NCBI RefSeq assembly: GCF_012034335.1 | Contig: NZ_JAATHJ010000037.1 | Coordinates: 1 to 34,144, forward strand | Reading direction: 5' to 3' | Origin: Alkalicoccus luteus | Lineage (GTDB): Bacteria > Bacillota > Bacilli > Bacillales > Salisediminibacteriaceae | Length of the DNA: 34,144 nt | In this document: one piece after another, positions 7,495-16,080 of the stretch | Layout: the number at the start of each line of letters is the position of its first letter | How positions within the stretch are numbered: the stretch's first letter is position 1 | Made by a program: the position numbers and the translations under genes | Notes under the pieces: model-generated | The model's database searches: none | What the model saw: only the letters and a program-made list of their open reading frames with translations | What the model was told of the DNA's origin: nothing

Positions 7495-7496
7495 AT

Positions 7497-7537
7497 AAAC
7501 ACGGCACCCGGGAACAATCGGCGTGCCGTGTTTTTTT
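7497..7537 (+). terminator. Flavodoxin terminator
   Basis: AAACACGGCAC (7497-7507) pairs with GTGCCGTGTTT (7523-7533) and runs into seven Ts. The mirrored A run may also allow termination of the convergent gene at 7560. Confidence 0.88.
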
Positions 7538-7559
7538 ATCCCCCATTTGCCAAACGATC

Positions 7560-7781
7560 TCATTCATTCCCCCGCTTAAAATTACCGGTAGCTATTGCCA
7601 TCAGAAGCTGCCGTTCTTTTTCGTCACCGGTATTTTCTGCCCGCGCTAGAAACTTCTGCGCCTGCTGTCCCTTCAGCGCCGTTACCTGTCTTCCCTCATA
7701 GTCAATGAACACCGTCTCCTGCTTCGTCACGCGGTAGCGAAAGGGCTCGTGGTCGAGCTGATTTCGTTTATCGATACTCAT
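7560..7781 (-). CDS. Small conserved-looking protein of unknown function
   Basis: A 73-residue soluble, charged protein beginning MSIDKRNQLDHEPFRYRVTK and ending ATGNFKRGNE. It resembles small hypothetical proteins of Bacillaceae that I remember, but I cannot name a family. No membrane segment, cysteine pair or catalytic motif is visible. It has a good start context (GGCGGAACCTAATG) and converges on flavodoxin. It may be followed in transcription by nothing else, since the terminator at 7497-7537 lies just beyond its stop. Confidence 0.72.
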   Translation of the reverse strand: MSIDKRNQLDHEPFRYRVTKQETVFIDYEGRQVTALKGQQAQKFLARAENTGDEKERQLLMAIATGNFKRGNE

Positions 7782-7876
7782 TAGGTTCCGCCTTTTCTTT
7801 AATCAATTTAATTCGGTCTTTTCTATTTTAACCAACAATGAACCCTGTCAATACTCTCTCCCATTAAAGTAAGTAT

Positions 7877-8008
7877 TTAACCTTCCTTTTGTTTTTCCTC
7901 CAGCTCCGTCACTTTTTTCTCCAGTTGAATGACTTTTCCGTTTAAAGTGACAGCAAGTCCTATCGCGCCTGCGGCTACTGCGAATGCAATGATGCTCATA
8001 GGTTCCAT
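7877..8008 (-). CDS. 43-residue membrane/coiled-coil miniprotein
   Basis: A very short gene read by hand. The ATG at 8008 lies 8 bases after AGGTGG and the TAA is at 7877-7879. The product starts MEPMSIIAFAVAAGAIGLAV, a single membrane helix, and continues as a charged heptad-like segment (VIQLEKKVTELEEKQKEG) that should form a coiled coil. This is the shape of small membrane-anchored proteins common in Firmicutes. Function unknown. It lies between the 73-residue gene (same strand) and the divergent HIT gene. Confidence 0.65.
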   Translation of the reverse strand: MEPMSIIAFAVAAGAIGLAVTLNGKVIQLEKKVTELEEKQKEG

Positions 8009-8104
8009 AGTGAATCCACCTTTCTGTATGTATGGCAAAAGGAATTTATTTACTGTTCCTATGATATCATAAGGATAGACGATGTGTTTTAGGAGGTTTG
8101 TGCA

Positions 8105-8524
8105 ATGACGTGTTTAGGCTGCCGGCTGGCGCTGCAGGAAGAACGTGCTTTTGTTGTGTACGAAACTGAATGGGTGACGTGTATTCTAGATATTCTTCCT
8201 TTTAATCCGGGGCATGTGCTGATTTTACCGAAGCGGCATGCGCTCGACGTGGACGATCTCGATCAACCGACTGCTCATGCGGTGATGGAGGCTTCCAAAG
8301 TTATGTCCAGGGCGATGAAAGCTGCTTATCAGCCGGATGGCATCTCGATTGTACAAAACGGCGGAATGTTTAACGACTTGGATCACTATCATATGCACGT
8401 CGTGCCGCGGTATGAGGAACAGGATTTCGCTGACTTTTACCGTGCCTTTACGGAAACTGAACCGGTATCTAACGAGGAGCTTTTTAAAACACAGAAATAT
8501 CTTCGAAAATACGTCATTAGATAA
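8105..8524 (+). CDS. HIT-family nucleotide hydrolase/transferase
   Basis: A 139-residue histidine-triad protein that hydrolyses or transfers nucleoside phosphates. The triad HYHMHVVP (His94, His96, His98) is complete, and GHVLILPKRH (36-45) is the usual upstream family motif. N-terminal MTCLGC recalls the zinc-binding Cys pair of some HIT proteins. The ATG at 8105 follows TAGGAGG with good spacing. The substrate is not deducible. It is followed after 89 bp by the phospholipase D-like gene, possibly cotranscribed. Confidence 0.92.
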   Translation: MTCLGCRLALQEERAFVVYETEWVTCILDILPFNPGHVLILPKRHALDVDDLDQPTAHAVMEASKVMSRAMKAAYQPDGISIVQNGGMFNDLDHYHMHVVPRYEEQDFADFYRAFTETEPVSNEELFKTQKYLRKYVIR

Positions 8525-8613
8525 TTTCGTTTATCAGCAGTATGTTTGCTTCCTTTTTATTCAAGGTAATAGAAAGATAAAATCATCTTTTGACCTATTT
8601 TTGGAGGCATTTT

Positions 8614-10032
8614 ATGGTGAAGAAGGTTCTTTTCATCGTCGCTGGTCTGGCCGGTGCGTTTTTGCTTTACCTCTGGATCGGCGGGGTGCTCATGCTGCAG
8701 CTAACGGTACCGGAGGAAACAGGCCAACCTGATACGGATCGATTTATGAGCGAATCCGACTCTCACGACCGGGTCGCGCTGATCCACGACCGGATTGAAT
8801 CGAAACAGACCCGCACGTCGCTCAAGGAGCAAGCGGAAGACACGCTCGATGTGACGATGTTTAAAATAACGGATGGCACGGCAGATATGATCTTTTACAC
8901 CTCTTTACTGGAGGCTGCAGACAGAGGTGTTCAGGTCCGCGTGCTGCTAGACGGCATATTTCATAACCTGCGCGGTGAAAAAGGCGCTATTGCCGAGGCG
9001 TTTACACACCATGACAACATGGAGCTGCGCTTTTTTGAACCGGTTAATGTGCTGAAGCCGTGGACGTTAAATAACCGCATGCATGATAAGCTGCTGATTG
9101 CTGACGATACGTTCGGTATGATCAGTGGCAGAAACATCGGCGACCGCTATTTCGCGCGGGAAGGTGTGGAAGGAGCAACAGATGACCGCGATGCTGTCGT
9201 GTATAATCCGCAGGGCGCCGACTATGAAGAGAGCGGCGTTATACAGATGCAGCGCTACTTTGATGAGGTGTGGACGAGTGATTATGCTCAGGGCGCAGAT
9301 GCTGATATAGCAGAGGAAGCTGCTGAAGAGATGCTGGAAGCGCTCCGATCAGAGCAAGTAGTCCTCCAAGCTGAAGAGGCTGATATCTACGGTCAGACGT
9401 ATGACTGGGAAGAGCGGACGCACGCTGTTAACGAGATTACCTTTATTCACAATCCTCTAGGAAGAATGAACCAAGAGCCGGTTGTGTGGCAGGTTTTGAC
9501 CTCGCTGATGGAAAATGCGGAGGCATCTGTTTTGATGCAAAGTCCGTTTATCGTGCCGACGAATCCAATGCTTGATGCATTGAATCGGGAAGCGCTGCCG
9601 GAGGAGGTCCGTGTTGTAACGAATTCCCTAGCGGCTTCCCCCAATCTACCTGCTTATTCCCGCTTCACGGCTCACCGGGAAGACTTAGCCGCTTCCGAAG
9701 CCGATTTACTGGAGTATCAGGCAGAAGGACACTCGATTCACGGAAAATCGTACGTGTTCGACGACCGTTTAACGGCTGTTGGCTCTTTCAACCTTGATCC
9801 GAGAAGCGTGTATTTGAGTACTGAGAGCATGCTTGTTATCGACAGCGAGGATGTGAACCATGAGCTGCGCACCGAGCTCGAGCAGCTGATGAACGAGCAA
9901 AGCTTGCAGGTGACAGAAGACGGAGACTATGCAGAGTCGGACCATGTGGAACGAGCGGAGACTTCGTTAACTGCTGAAATCGGAAAACGACTGCTCCGGC
10001 CGATCACCGCTCCATTTGAGCACTTGTTTTAA
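8614..10032 (+). CDS. Membrane-anchored phospholipase D-family protein
   Basis: A 472-residue PLD-superfamily enzyme. An N-terminal membrane helix (4-30) precedes two HKD half-sites: HDKLLIADD (His157, Lys159, Asp164), followed by SGRNIGDRYF, and HGKSYVFDD (His376, Lys378, Asp383), followed by GSFNLDPRS. Both catalytic sites are complete. The layout resembles cardiolipin synthase-like proteins, but there is one helix only and the second motif GSFNLDPRS is typical of the broader PLD-like group, so the lipid substrate is uncertain. The ATG at 8614 follows TTGGAGG. The protein is strongly acidic. The stop overlaps that of the convergent DapA-like gene by 4 bp. Confidence 0.9.
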   Translation: MVKKVLFIVAGLAGAFLLYLWIGGVLMLQLTVPEETGQPDTDRFMSESDSHDRVALIHDRIESKQTRTSLKEQAEDTLDVTMFKITDGTADMIFYTSLLEAADRGVQVRVLLDGIFHNLRGEKGAIAEAFTHHDNMELRFFEPVNVLKPWTLNNRMHDKLLIADDTFGMISGRNIGDRYFAREGVEGATDDRDAVVYNPQGADYEESGVIQMQRYFDEVWTSDYAQGADADIAEEAAEEMLEALRSEQVVLQAEEADIYGQTYDWEERTHAVNEITFIHNPLGRMNQEPVVWQVLTSLMENAEASVLMQSPFIVPTNPMLDALNREALPEEVRVVTNSLAASPNLPAYSRFTAHREDLAASEADLLEYQAEGHSIHGKSYVFDDRLTAVGSFNLDPRSVYLSTESMLVIDSEDVNHELRTELEQLMNEQSLQVTEDGDYAESDHVERAETSLTAEIGKRLLRPITAPFEHLF

Positions 10033-10838
10033 TCGCTGCTCATTCCAAGCGGCGATCTGCACGAGCCCAGCTTCAATTCATGCTTCATCCGAACGATCGG
10101 ATTTTCGCTATACACCATCTGCATCATACGCTCGATGTCCTTCTGTTCAGAGGCATCGGGCGTTTCATTTGCCAACAGCTGCTGCAGCCATTGCTTTATT
10201 TCAACCGGATAAACATTTCCGGCGATGGACGAAAGCCGGTTATAGCCGAAGCGGATCTTCTCAGCAAGACCTTCCTCTCCGCCTGCATAAAACGAAAATT
10301 CGCGATCGAGTCCGTTTTGCACGGCTTGTATTTTTTCAGGTCCGCCGAGATCCTTGATGCCGATCACATTTTCATTTTGCGCAAGTATGATTGCGCTCTC
10401 AGATGATAAATCAAACCCGGTTCTGCCTGGATTGTTATAGAGAATGACTGGTTTTTGACAGCGCTCGATCAGCCGTTTCGCATAGGCTACGGCTTCAGCC
10501 TGAGAAGGTCGTATGTACGGCGGAAACCCGATCATCACGCCAGACAGCTTCGTTTCGGAAGCCTTTGCGGCCAGCTTCTCTGCATCTTTCAGCCTGACGG
10601 CAGCGATCCCAAAAAGGATCTCCATTTGCTGAAGCAGCACCTCGTTGATGGATTCCATCATTTCCAACCGTTCATCCACACTTAAGCTGTGCTGCTCGCC
10701 AGTTGAGCCGCTGATCAGCACTGAGCGGACTCCTTTTTTCTGAAGGGACTTGATATGTTCATTTGTCGCCTCCATGTTTACATTCTCCTGTTGATCAAAC
10801 ACTGTCGGAACAGCGACGTGCATCGTTTCATACAGCAT
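10029..10838 (-). CDS. DapA-family aldolase (dihydrodipicolinate synthase/NAL superfamily)
   Basis: A 269-residue TIM-barrel class I aldolase-like protein. Visible are GSTGE (44-48), the catalytic Tyr in LYNNPGRTG (Tyr134, with Arg139 like the carboxylate-binding Arg of DapA), and the Schiff-base Lys in IGIKDLGG (Lys162). Members condense or split pyruvate-type substrates; true DapA makes a lysine precursor. This copy is shorter than typical DapA (~290) and sits behind a LysE-type exporter, not in a lysine operon, so a different oxo-acid substrate is likely (inference). AAAGGAGAGG precedes the ATG at 10838. It is the second gene of a two-gene operon, 27 bp behind the exporter. Confidence 0.9.
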   Translation of the reverse strand: MLYETMHVAVPTVFDQQENVNMEATNEHIKSLQKKGVRSVLISGSTGEQHSLSVDERLEMMESINEVLLQQMEILFGIAAVRLKDAEKLAAKASETKLSGVMIGFPPYIRPSQAEAVAYAKRLIERCQKPVILYNNPGRTGFDLSSESAIILAQNENVIGIKDLGGPEKIQAVQNGLDREFSFYAGGEEGLAEKIRFGYNRLSSIAGNVYPVEIKQWLQQLLANETPDASEQKDIERMMQMVYSENPIVRMKHELKLGSCRSPLGMSSD

Positions 10839-10865
10839 CGAACCTCTCCTTTCCCACCCACTTTT

Positions 10866-11450
10866 TCAATTAACTAAATTCCAGACACCTACCCCGATTA
10901 AAAACAAGCTTCCTGCTACTGACAAAACGCGAATCCCTTTATACAGCTTTCCTCTTGCTGCAACAGCGGTCAGCCACCCAAGCAAAGTAAGCCATCCAAT
11001 TTGCAACGTGATATGAACGAAGCCGATGACTGCATAGTGAAGAGACAGCTCCCATCCTGTATAGGGGCTTAATGACGGGATGATCGTGATATACAAAAGC
11101 AGTGGTTTCACGTTCAGCAGATTCAGTAAAAAGACGCGTTGAAACGTAACCGACTGCACGTTTGGCTCGCTGTTTGAAACGAACAAAGCCTTCAGCAGGA
11201 TGATGCCGACGTAGATGAGCATCAGCGATCCGACAATTCGAACCGCGCTCATCAGCTCCGGCAGCTGAAGCAGCAGGGCAGACACGCCTAGTGAAGCGAG
11301 CACGACATGAACGGCAATTCCTGCAACGGTGCCACTGATGACGGGCCTCACTCCCTTTAATCCAGTCTGTTCGACCGCAGCGAGTGTCAATACATAGCTT
11401 GCTCCGGGCGAAAATACAAACGGAAGCAGAACGGCAATCGACGTCAACAT
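10866..11450 (-). CDS. LysE/RhtB-family exporter
   Basis: A 194-residue membrane protein with about six hydrophobic segments and the family N-terminal motif around FVFSPGASYVLTLA (normally PGP). LysE-family transporters export amino acids or related small metabolites using the proton gradient. The start at 11450 follows AAGGAAGGAGAG at good spacing. The gene is directly upstream of the DapA-like aldolase in the same direction, so the pair may make or clear, then export, a related compound. Substrate unknown. Confidence 0.88.
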   Translation of the reverse strand: MLTSIAVLLPFVFSPGASYVLTLAAVEQTGLKGVRPVISGTVAGIAVHVVLASLGVSALLLQLPELMSAVRIVGSLMLIYVGIILLKALFVSNSEPNVQSVTFQRVFLLNLLNVKPLLLYITIIPSLSPYTGWELSLHYAVIGFVHITLQIGWLTLLGWLTAVAARGKLYKGIRVLSVAGSLFLIGVGVWNLVN

Positions 11451-11497
11451 GCAGCAGCTCTCCTTCCTTTTGTCAGATCACTAAGAGCCATACAGTG

Positions 11498-11983
11498 TTA
11501 ATGATCATGAAGCACAGTCTCTTCTTTATGCACCCTCTTCACAGCTTCGATCTCTTTACTCTCCCCAGCAGTAAAGTTTGCAGTAGCTGTTAATTCATAC
11601 TCACCTTCGGGTAATTCTTCTATCTCCATCTCACTGAACGGAACCTCTTCTGTTATTGTCTCACCGGCATTCATCACTCTTTGTTGCGACAGTGTATCGA
11701 TCACCGTACCTGTTTCCAAATCGTTTTCGAGGCTCGACAATTGAAACATGAAGATAGTTGAACCGTGAGATATTTGGACCTCTGACTCTTCTCCCTCGTA
11801 CGTTAACCTACCGTAAAACTGCTCGTTTTCTTGTATGATTTCAACTGCAAAATCACCTTCACGATTGGTTGCATGGTTGTTGATTTCACTGATTGATTCG
11901 TTTGAATTTGCCGATTGATAATCAGAACATCCCGCAAGAAAGAAAATTAGAAACATAGCAGACTGTCTTTTTAACAGCTTCAT
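11498..11983 (-). CDS. Acidic lipoprotein, possibly BsuPI-like
   Basis: A 161-residue secreted lipoprotein. Signal peptide MKLLKRQSAMFLIFFLAGC ends in lipobox FLAGC, so Cys19 should be lipidated and the protein anchored on the outer face of the membrane. The mature part is rich in Glu and predicted beta strands. The segment from STIFMFQL through NAGETI to ELPEGEYELTATANF resembles the BsuPI-type domain fold, though I hold that loosely. AAGGAGG precedes the ATG. Function unknown. Confidence 0.8.
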   Translation of the reverse strand: MKLLKRQSAMFLIFFLAGCSDYQSANSNESISEINNHATNREGDFAVEIIQENEQFYGRLTYEGEESEVQISHGSTIFMFQLSSLENDLETGTVIDTLSQQRVMNAGETITEEVPFSEMEIEELPEGEYELTATANFTAGESKEIEAVKRVHKEETVLHDH

Positions 11984-12075
11984 TTATTCTCAACCTCCTT
12001 ACTTCTCATTGAACTACTCCATTTACAGGCTTCTGCTGCATCCTTCTGAAATATGTGTAACAGGCTCTCTTCCGG

Positions 12076-12855
12076 TTACAGATCCACTTCTTTCAAAAAG
12101 AAACGGATCGCTTCATTCAACTGCTCCGGCTGATCCAGGTTCATCAAATGATGGGCGTGGTTTAATTCCATAAGGGTCGCACCGGTAAGCTGTGTGAAAA
12201 GCGTGTCCTGCTGATTTTTTGTGACGAGATCCTGTTTGCCGTGCATGAGGAGCACAGGACAGCTGACGTGCTGCAGCTGCTCGGTCAATTCCGTTTCGGA
12301 TAGTCCGTGCCATGTTTGTGTCCAAACTGACTTTGGCATAGAGCGGACAGTTCGTTCAATGTAGCCTTGATTATCCCGGTTAAACCGCGCAAGTAATTTC
12401 GCCTGAGTTTTCACAACAGGAAGGCGCGGCACGAATCGTCTTGTCCAATGCGTCAGCGGTGAAAACAGCTTGCGAAAGCCACTTGTAGACAGTGAATGGT
12501 AGCTGTTCATGAGAATAAGAGAGGCGGCTCGGTGAGGCGATGTGACAGCCGCCTCCAGACTGATTGCTGCGCCCATCGACAGTCCGCATAACTGCGCTTT
12601 TTTGATGTGCAGATGGTCGAGCAGCCTGATCAGATCAGCTGCTGCTTCTTCGTGATGTAATTTTCCCGGTGGCATGACGGAGCGCCCGTGACCGCGTACA
12701 TCCCAGCTGATGATTTGAAAATCCTTAGCCAGTGCCTTGATTTGCGGAGTCCACTGACGGTGATCCAACGTAGCGCCATGGGTCAGCACGAGCGGTGGTC
12801 CATGACCCGTCGTTTCATAATAAATGACCGCATGATCTGATCGAAAAACAGGCAT
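12076..12855 (-). CDS. Alpha/beta hydrolase (serine type)
   Basis: A 259-residue alpha/beta hydrolase. The HGxx oxyanion motif is THGATLDHRQW (25-35), RGHGRS is at 54-59, the nucleophile elbow is CGLSMG with Ser93, the acid candidate is in MHGKQDLVT, and the catalytic His is in NHAHHLMNLDQP. Length and motifs fit the esterase/lactonase-like group; the substrate cannot be deduced. GGAGGGG lies about 10 bases upstream of the ATG. It is a single gene, divergent from the small membrane protein at 12970. Confidence 0.9.
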   Translation of the reverse strand: MPVFRSDHAVIYYETTGHGPPLVLTHGATLDHRQWTPQIKALAKDFQIISWDVRGHGRSVMPPGKLHHEEAAADLIRLLDHLHIKKAQLCGLSMGAAISLEAAVTSPHRAASLILMNSYHSLSTSGFRKLFSPLTHWTRRFVPRLPVVKTQAKLLARFNRDNQGYIERTVRSMPKSVWTQTWHGLSETELTEQLQHVSCPVLLMHGKQDLVTKNQQDTLFTQLTGATLMELNHAHHLMNLDQPEQLNEAIRFFLKEVDL

Positions 12856-12969
12856 TGTTTACCATCCCCTCCCGTTTGCAAAAAGTTGAACGCAAAAGCT
12901 GAAATCGATAAAGGAAATAGGACATTAGAAGGCGAATAGGTGTAGATATCAATGTGAGGTGGTGATCGT

Positions 12970-13233
12970 ATGCTGGATTTAGTCATTTTGCAAGTATTCG
13001 TCCTGCCGCTTGCGAGCATTGGGATCGGGATCACGTTATATATCGTAACCGGTAGACAGCTCGCTGCTCCAGCAGCTTCGTTTGTCGTGGTCATTGGCTA
13101 TGAACTCGCCTACCACCACTTATTTTATCGTGAGCTCCCCTTTTTTCCGACCTCCTGGGCCGTGATTCTCCCTTTCCTCTCCTTTGCAATTGTGATGGGA
13201 ATGAAGTTAATAGTTGCCTCACGGGTGGAGTAG
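12970..13233 (+). CDS. Small membrane protein, DUF2651-like
   Basis: An 87-residue protein with three predicted membrane helices (about 5-25, 32-52, 62-83) and almost no soluble part. The N-terminal pattern LQVFVLPLASIGIGI and total length recall DUF2651 proteins of Bacillus; this match is from memory and uncertain. GAGGTGGTGATCGT precedes the ATG. Its TAG stop directly abuts the stop of the convergent gene at 13234. Function unknown. Confidence 0.7.
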   Translation: MLDLVILQVFVLPLASIGIGITLYIVTGRQLAAPAASFVVVIGYELAYHHLFYRELPFFPTSWAVILPFLSFAIVMGMKLIVASRVE

Positions 13234-13731
13234 TTATGCCTTGGGAAGCTTCCACAAAAATAAATCCGAATGCCGCCAAACGTGCAGATCGTCTGCGACA
13301 TATCCTCGCAGCCACTTTGTGCCTTCGATATCGCTTATGTAAAACCCTGCCGGGACCTCCGTATTTGCTCTGAGTCTAGGTGAAGCAATTGTGATGGCAC
13401 CAATCGGGGCTCCGTCATTCCTTTCAATGCTGTCAAATGTCGGCAGCGTCATACTAAACCGTACATACGGTGCGACCTCAAGCGCAACGAGCGTGAACCC
13501 ACGCTGAAAAGCGGCCAGAACGATCTCCGGCCACGTACCGCCTTCTGTTAAGCCAATCTCCGATAACGAACAGATCCAGCACTCCACATTCTTTTTCACT
13601 TCGGGAAATGAAAACAGCGGATCCTCGAGGATATCCACTGCATACGTGTTCAGATGAATCTCTCCTGCTTCAAACGCCTCCATCAACGCTTCCTTTGACA
13701 ACCCTCCGTACACGATCGTCAACTTTGTCAT
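13234..13731 (-). CDS. Unknown protein translationally coupled to a methyltransferase
   Basis: A 165-residue soluble protein that I do not recognise. The start ATG overlaps the TGA of the upstream methyltransferase (ATGA), so the two are almost certainly translated together. It begins MTKLTIVYGGLSKEALMEAF and ends in an aromatic tail (DDLHVWRHSDLFLWKLPKA). A hydrophobic central part (EIVLAAFQRGFTLVALEV) is followed by beta-rich sequence. No membrane segment or metal site is seen. Confidence 0.75.
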   Translation of the reverse strand: MTKLTIVYGGLSKEALMEAFEAGEIHLNTYAVDILEDPLFSFPEVKKNVECWICSLSEIGLTEGGTWPEIVLAAFQRGFTLVALEVAPYVRFSMTLPTFDSIERNDGAPIGAITIASPRLRANTEVPAGFYISDIEGTKWLRGYVADDLHVWRHSDLFLWKLPKA

Positions 13732-14336
13732 GCTGGTACTGCCTTTTCACACGTACAGATAAACATCGACGCGTCCTGCTTCATAAAAATACCTTCCCCT
13801 TCGTAAAACGTTTCGAACTGGATCGCTGAAAATCCGGCTTTCTGCAAAATCTGCTCCAGCTTTTTCTGATCAAATCCGCTGTGCAAAGCCGGATGATGGA
13901 CGCGCTCATTTTCATTAAAATCGACAATGATCAGCCTGCCTGTTTCACGTAAGACATGAGCGATTGCCTGCAGGATCCCCTCCGTATCGGGAATATGAAG
14001 CAGTACAAGTGAAATGAGTACGATATCGGCGCTTACGCCCGGGTCTTCTTGAACGAAATCGGCATAAAGCACGGTCGCGTTCGAAAGCTTTCGTTCCGCG
14101 ATTTTTGCTTGTGCAAGCTTCAGCATTTGTTCAGAGGCATCTGCGATCGTAAGCTGTTGCACGAGGTCGGTTAGCTCCAGGCTCACGAGTCCCGTGCCTC
14201 CCCCATAATCGAGCAGCGCTTTATCGGTACTGTCGAAAAGCTCAAGCTTCACCCGCTCCGCGATGACCGCAGCCAGCTGCTTTCGCTCCTCTGTATCGTA
14301 TCGCCTGGCAACCTCCTCAAACACGTTTTTCTCCAT
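13728..14336 (-). CDS. Class I SAM-dependent methyltransferase
   Basis: A 202-residue methyltransferase of the Rossmann class. Motif I is LLDYGGGTG (41-49), motif II is around TIADASEQML, and motif IV is ISLVLLHIPD, followed by a typical UbiE/Methyltransf_11-type core ending in GRLIIVDFNEN. The substrate is unknown. The ATG at 14336 is preferred because GAGAGGGTG lies 8 bases upstream; an in-frame TTG at 14354 has no such site. First gene of a two-gene unit, with an ATGA overlap to the next. Confidence 0.92.
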   Translation of the reverse strand: MEKNVFEEVARRYDTEERKQLAAVIAERVKLELFDSTDKALLDYGGGTGLVSLELTDLVQQLTIADASEQMLKLAQAKIAERKLSNATVLYADFVQEDPGVSADIVLISLVLLHIPDTEGILQAIAHVLRETGRLIIVDFNENERVHHPALHSGFDQKKLEQILQKAGFSAIQFETFYEGEGIFMKQDASMFICTCEKAVPA

Positions 14337-14527
14337 ACGGGAACACCCTCTCAATTATTCAGGCATTTACTATATACCACATTAACATGAAGTCATTTTA
14401 TCCTTTAAACATACCACTTCGATCCTGCAAGATCAGGAAGTATTTTCCTTGTTTTTCAAATCTTTATTGCTCAAATCCCCTCTTTACCATTAAGATATAG
14501 CTAACCAATCGTGCTGGAGGGATGTTC

Positions 14528-16030
14528 GTGAAGGGGTTTGTGTATAAACATTATGATGCGACAGGTCTTGCTGCGTTGATACGCGCTAAGGAAGTGACGG
14601 AAAAGGAGGTATTGCTGGAGGCAATTACGCGTATTGAAGGGATGAATCCTGCGCTTAATGCGGTGATTGATAAAGCGTACGAGGCGGCGATCAAACGGGT
14701 GGATCGCACTCCTTCTGAAGGGCCTTTTGCGGGAGTGCCAATGCTGGTTAAAAATATCAACCAGGAATGGAAGGGCGCCCTCGCTTCTGAAGGCTCACGC
14801 GTCCTCCACCATCACCGGGCTCCTCAGGATTCAACGTATACGTCTCTGTTAAAGCAGTCCGGTATGAATGTGATCGGCGTAACAAATGTGCCTGAGTTTG
14901 CACTGATGGGTTTTACCGAGCCGGTCCAGTACGGCGCGACGAAAAATCCGTGGAACGTGAACGTCACTCCAGGCGGCTCCAGCGGCGGATCGGCTGCGGC
15001 TGTTGCTTCCGGGATGGTTCCAATCGCCGGTGCGAACGACGGCGGTGGTTCGATTCGCATTCCGGCTGCCTACTGCGGGCTGTTCGGATTAAAGCCGACT
15101 CGCGGAAGAACTCCGATGGGACCGATTCGAGGACGTGCCTGGCAGGGAGCGTCAGGGGATCATATCCTCTCAAAAACGGTGCGGGATAGCGCAGCAGTAT
15201 TAGACGTGTTGGCTGGTAAAGAAACGACTGGCGCCTTTCGCGCTCCGGCGCAGCCTGACGCGTATACGACCAGCCTGGAAAAACCGCTGGCAAAACCGTT
15301 AACGATTGCGTACACGGTCGACTCCCCTCTCGGCACACCAGTGGACGAGGAGTGCCGAAAAGCAGTGCTGCGAACCGTTCGCTGGCTTGAAGCTCAGGGA
15401 CATCGCGTGGAAGAAAAAGCAGCCCCAGTCGACGGACTCGCCATCGCCAAAAGCTACATGACGCTCTATTACGGGGAAGTCGCTGCACGATTAACGGAGA
15501 TTGAATCGATGATCGGCAGAAAGGTGACGATGCGCGATGTGGAAACAACAACGTGGCTGCTCGGCATGCTGGGAAGAGCGATTACCGCAGAGGAATTTGT
15601 TCTCCGGATGCGTACCTGGGATGAAGCTGCGATTCACATGGAGGCGTTTCATAAGACGTATGATCTGTATATCACGCCGGCAACGGCCATGCTTCAGGCT
15701 GAGATTGGCGCCTTTCAGCTGACGAAAACCGAGGAGCTGCTTCTGCAGCTTGTTTCCAAGCTCAAAGCGGGCAAGCTGCTGCTGAAAACAGATATGCTCG
15801 ACCAGATGATTACCGAAAGCCTCGAGCGAATTCCGTTTACGCAGCTGGCAAACCTGACTGGTCAGCCGGCGATGAGCGTTCCATTGCATCAAACAGGTGA
15901 CGGCCTCCCGGTTGGGGTACAAGTGATGGGTGCGAAAGGACGCGAGGATCTGCTGATTCAGCTCGCTTCTGCACTTGAACAGTCAGAGCTGTGGGTCGAC
16001 GTCCATACCAATCCATTCATGAAGCTCTAG
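14528..16030 (+). CDS. Amidase-signature enzyme, NylA-like
   Basis: A 500-residue amidase-signature hydrolase. The Ser-cisSer-Lys triad is visible: Lys75 (MLVKN), cis-Ser151 in [15 protein letters not shown], and nucleophile Ser175 in [11 protein letters not shown]. The DGGGSIR form, with [12 protein letters not shown] after it, resembles 6-aminohexanoate cyclic-dimer hydrolase (NylA) relatives rather than GatA, which usually has DTGGSIR. No gatC/gatB neighbours are present, so it is not the tRNA amidotransferase. The GTG at 14528 is chosen because GGAGG ends 7 bases before it; the in-frame ATG at 14522 is only one base from that site. It ends in a strong terminator. Confidence 0.92.
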   Translation: MKGFVYKHYDATGLAALIRAKEVTEKEVLLEAITRIEGMNPALNAVIDKAYEAAIKRVDRTPSEGPFAGVPMLVKNINQEWKGALASEGSRVLHHHRAPQDSTYTSLLKQSGMNVIGVTNVPEFALMGFTEPVQYGATKNPWNVNVTPGGSSGGSAAAVASGMVPIAGANDGGGSIRIPAAYCGLFGLKPTRGRTPMGPIRGRAWQGASGDHILSKTVRDSAAVLDVLAGKETTGAFRAPAQPDAYTTSLEKPLAKPLTIAYTVDSPLGTPVDEECRKAVLRTVRWLEAQGHRVEEKAAPVDGLAIAKSYMTLYYGEVAARLTEIESMIGRKVTMRDVETTTWLLGMLGRAITAEEFVLRMRTWDEAAIHMEAFHKTYDLYITPATAMLQAEIGAFQLTKTEELLLQLVSKLKAGKLLLKTDMLDQMITESLERIPFTQLANLTGQPAMSVPLHQTGDGLPVGVQVMGAKGREDLLIQLASALEQSELWVDVHTNPFMKL

Positions 16031-16038
16031 GCAAGCGT

Positions 16039-16077
16039 AAAGCCCCCCGAAAGCACGCCGTGTTTTCGAGGGGCTTT
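16039..16077. terminator. Bidirectional terminator between amidase and epimerase genes
   Basis: AAAGCCCC (16039-16046) pairs with GGGGCTTT (16070-16077). The stem extends inward through CCGAAA/TTTTCG around a GC-rich loop. It lies between two convergent stops. Confidence 0.85.
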
Positions 16078-16080
16078 CTG

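Noticed and set aside
14964-15551. 195-codon frame antisense to the amidase
   Set aside because: It is a shadow of a GC-rich coding region, rich in Arg, Pro and Ser, without a start site. The amidase motifs are on the other strand.
14528-16030. Amidase as the GatA subunit of the tRNA amidotransferase
   Set aside because: No gatB or gatC nearby, and the DGGGSIR form fits NylA-like amidases better.
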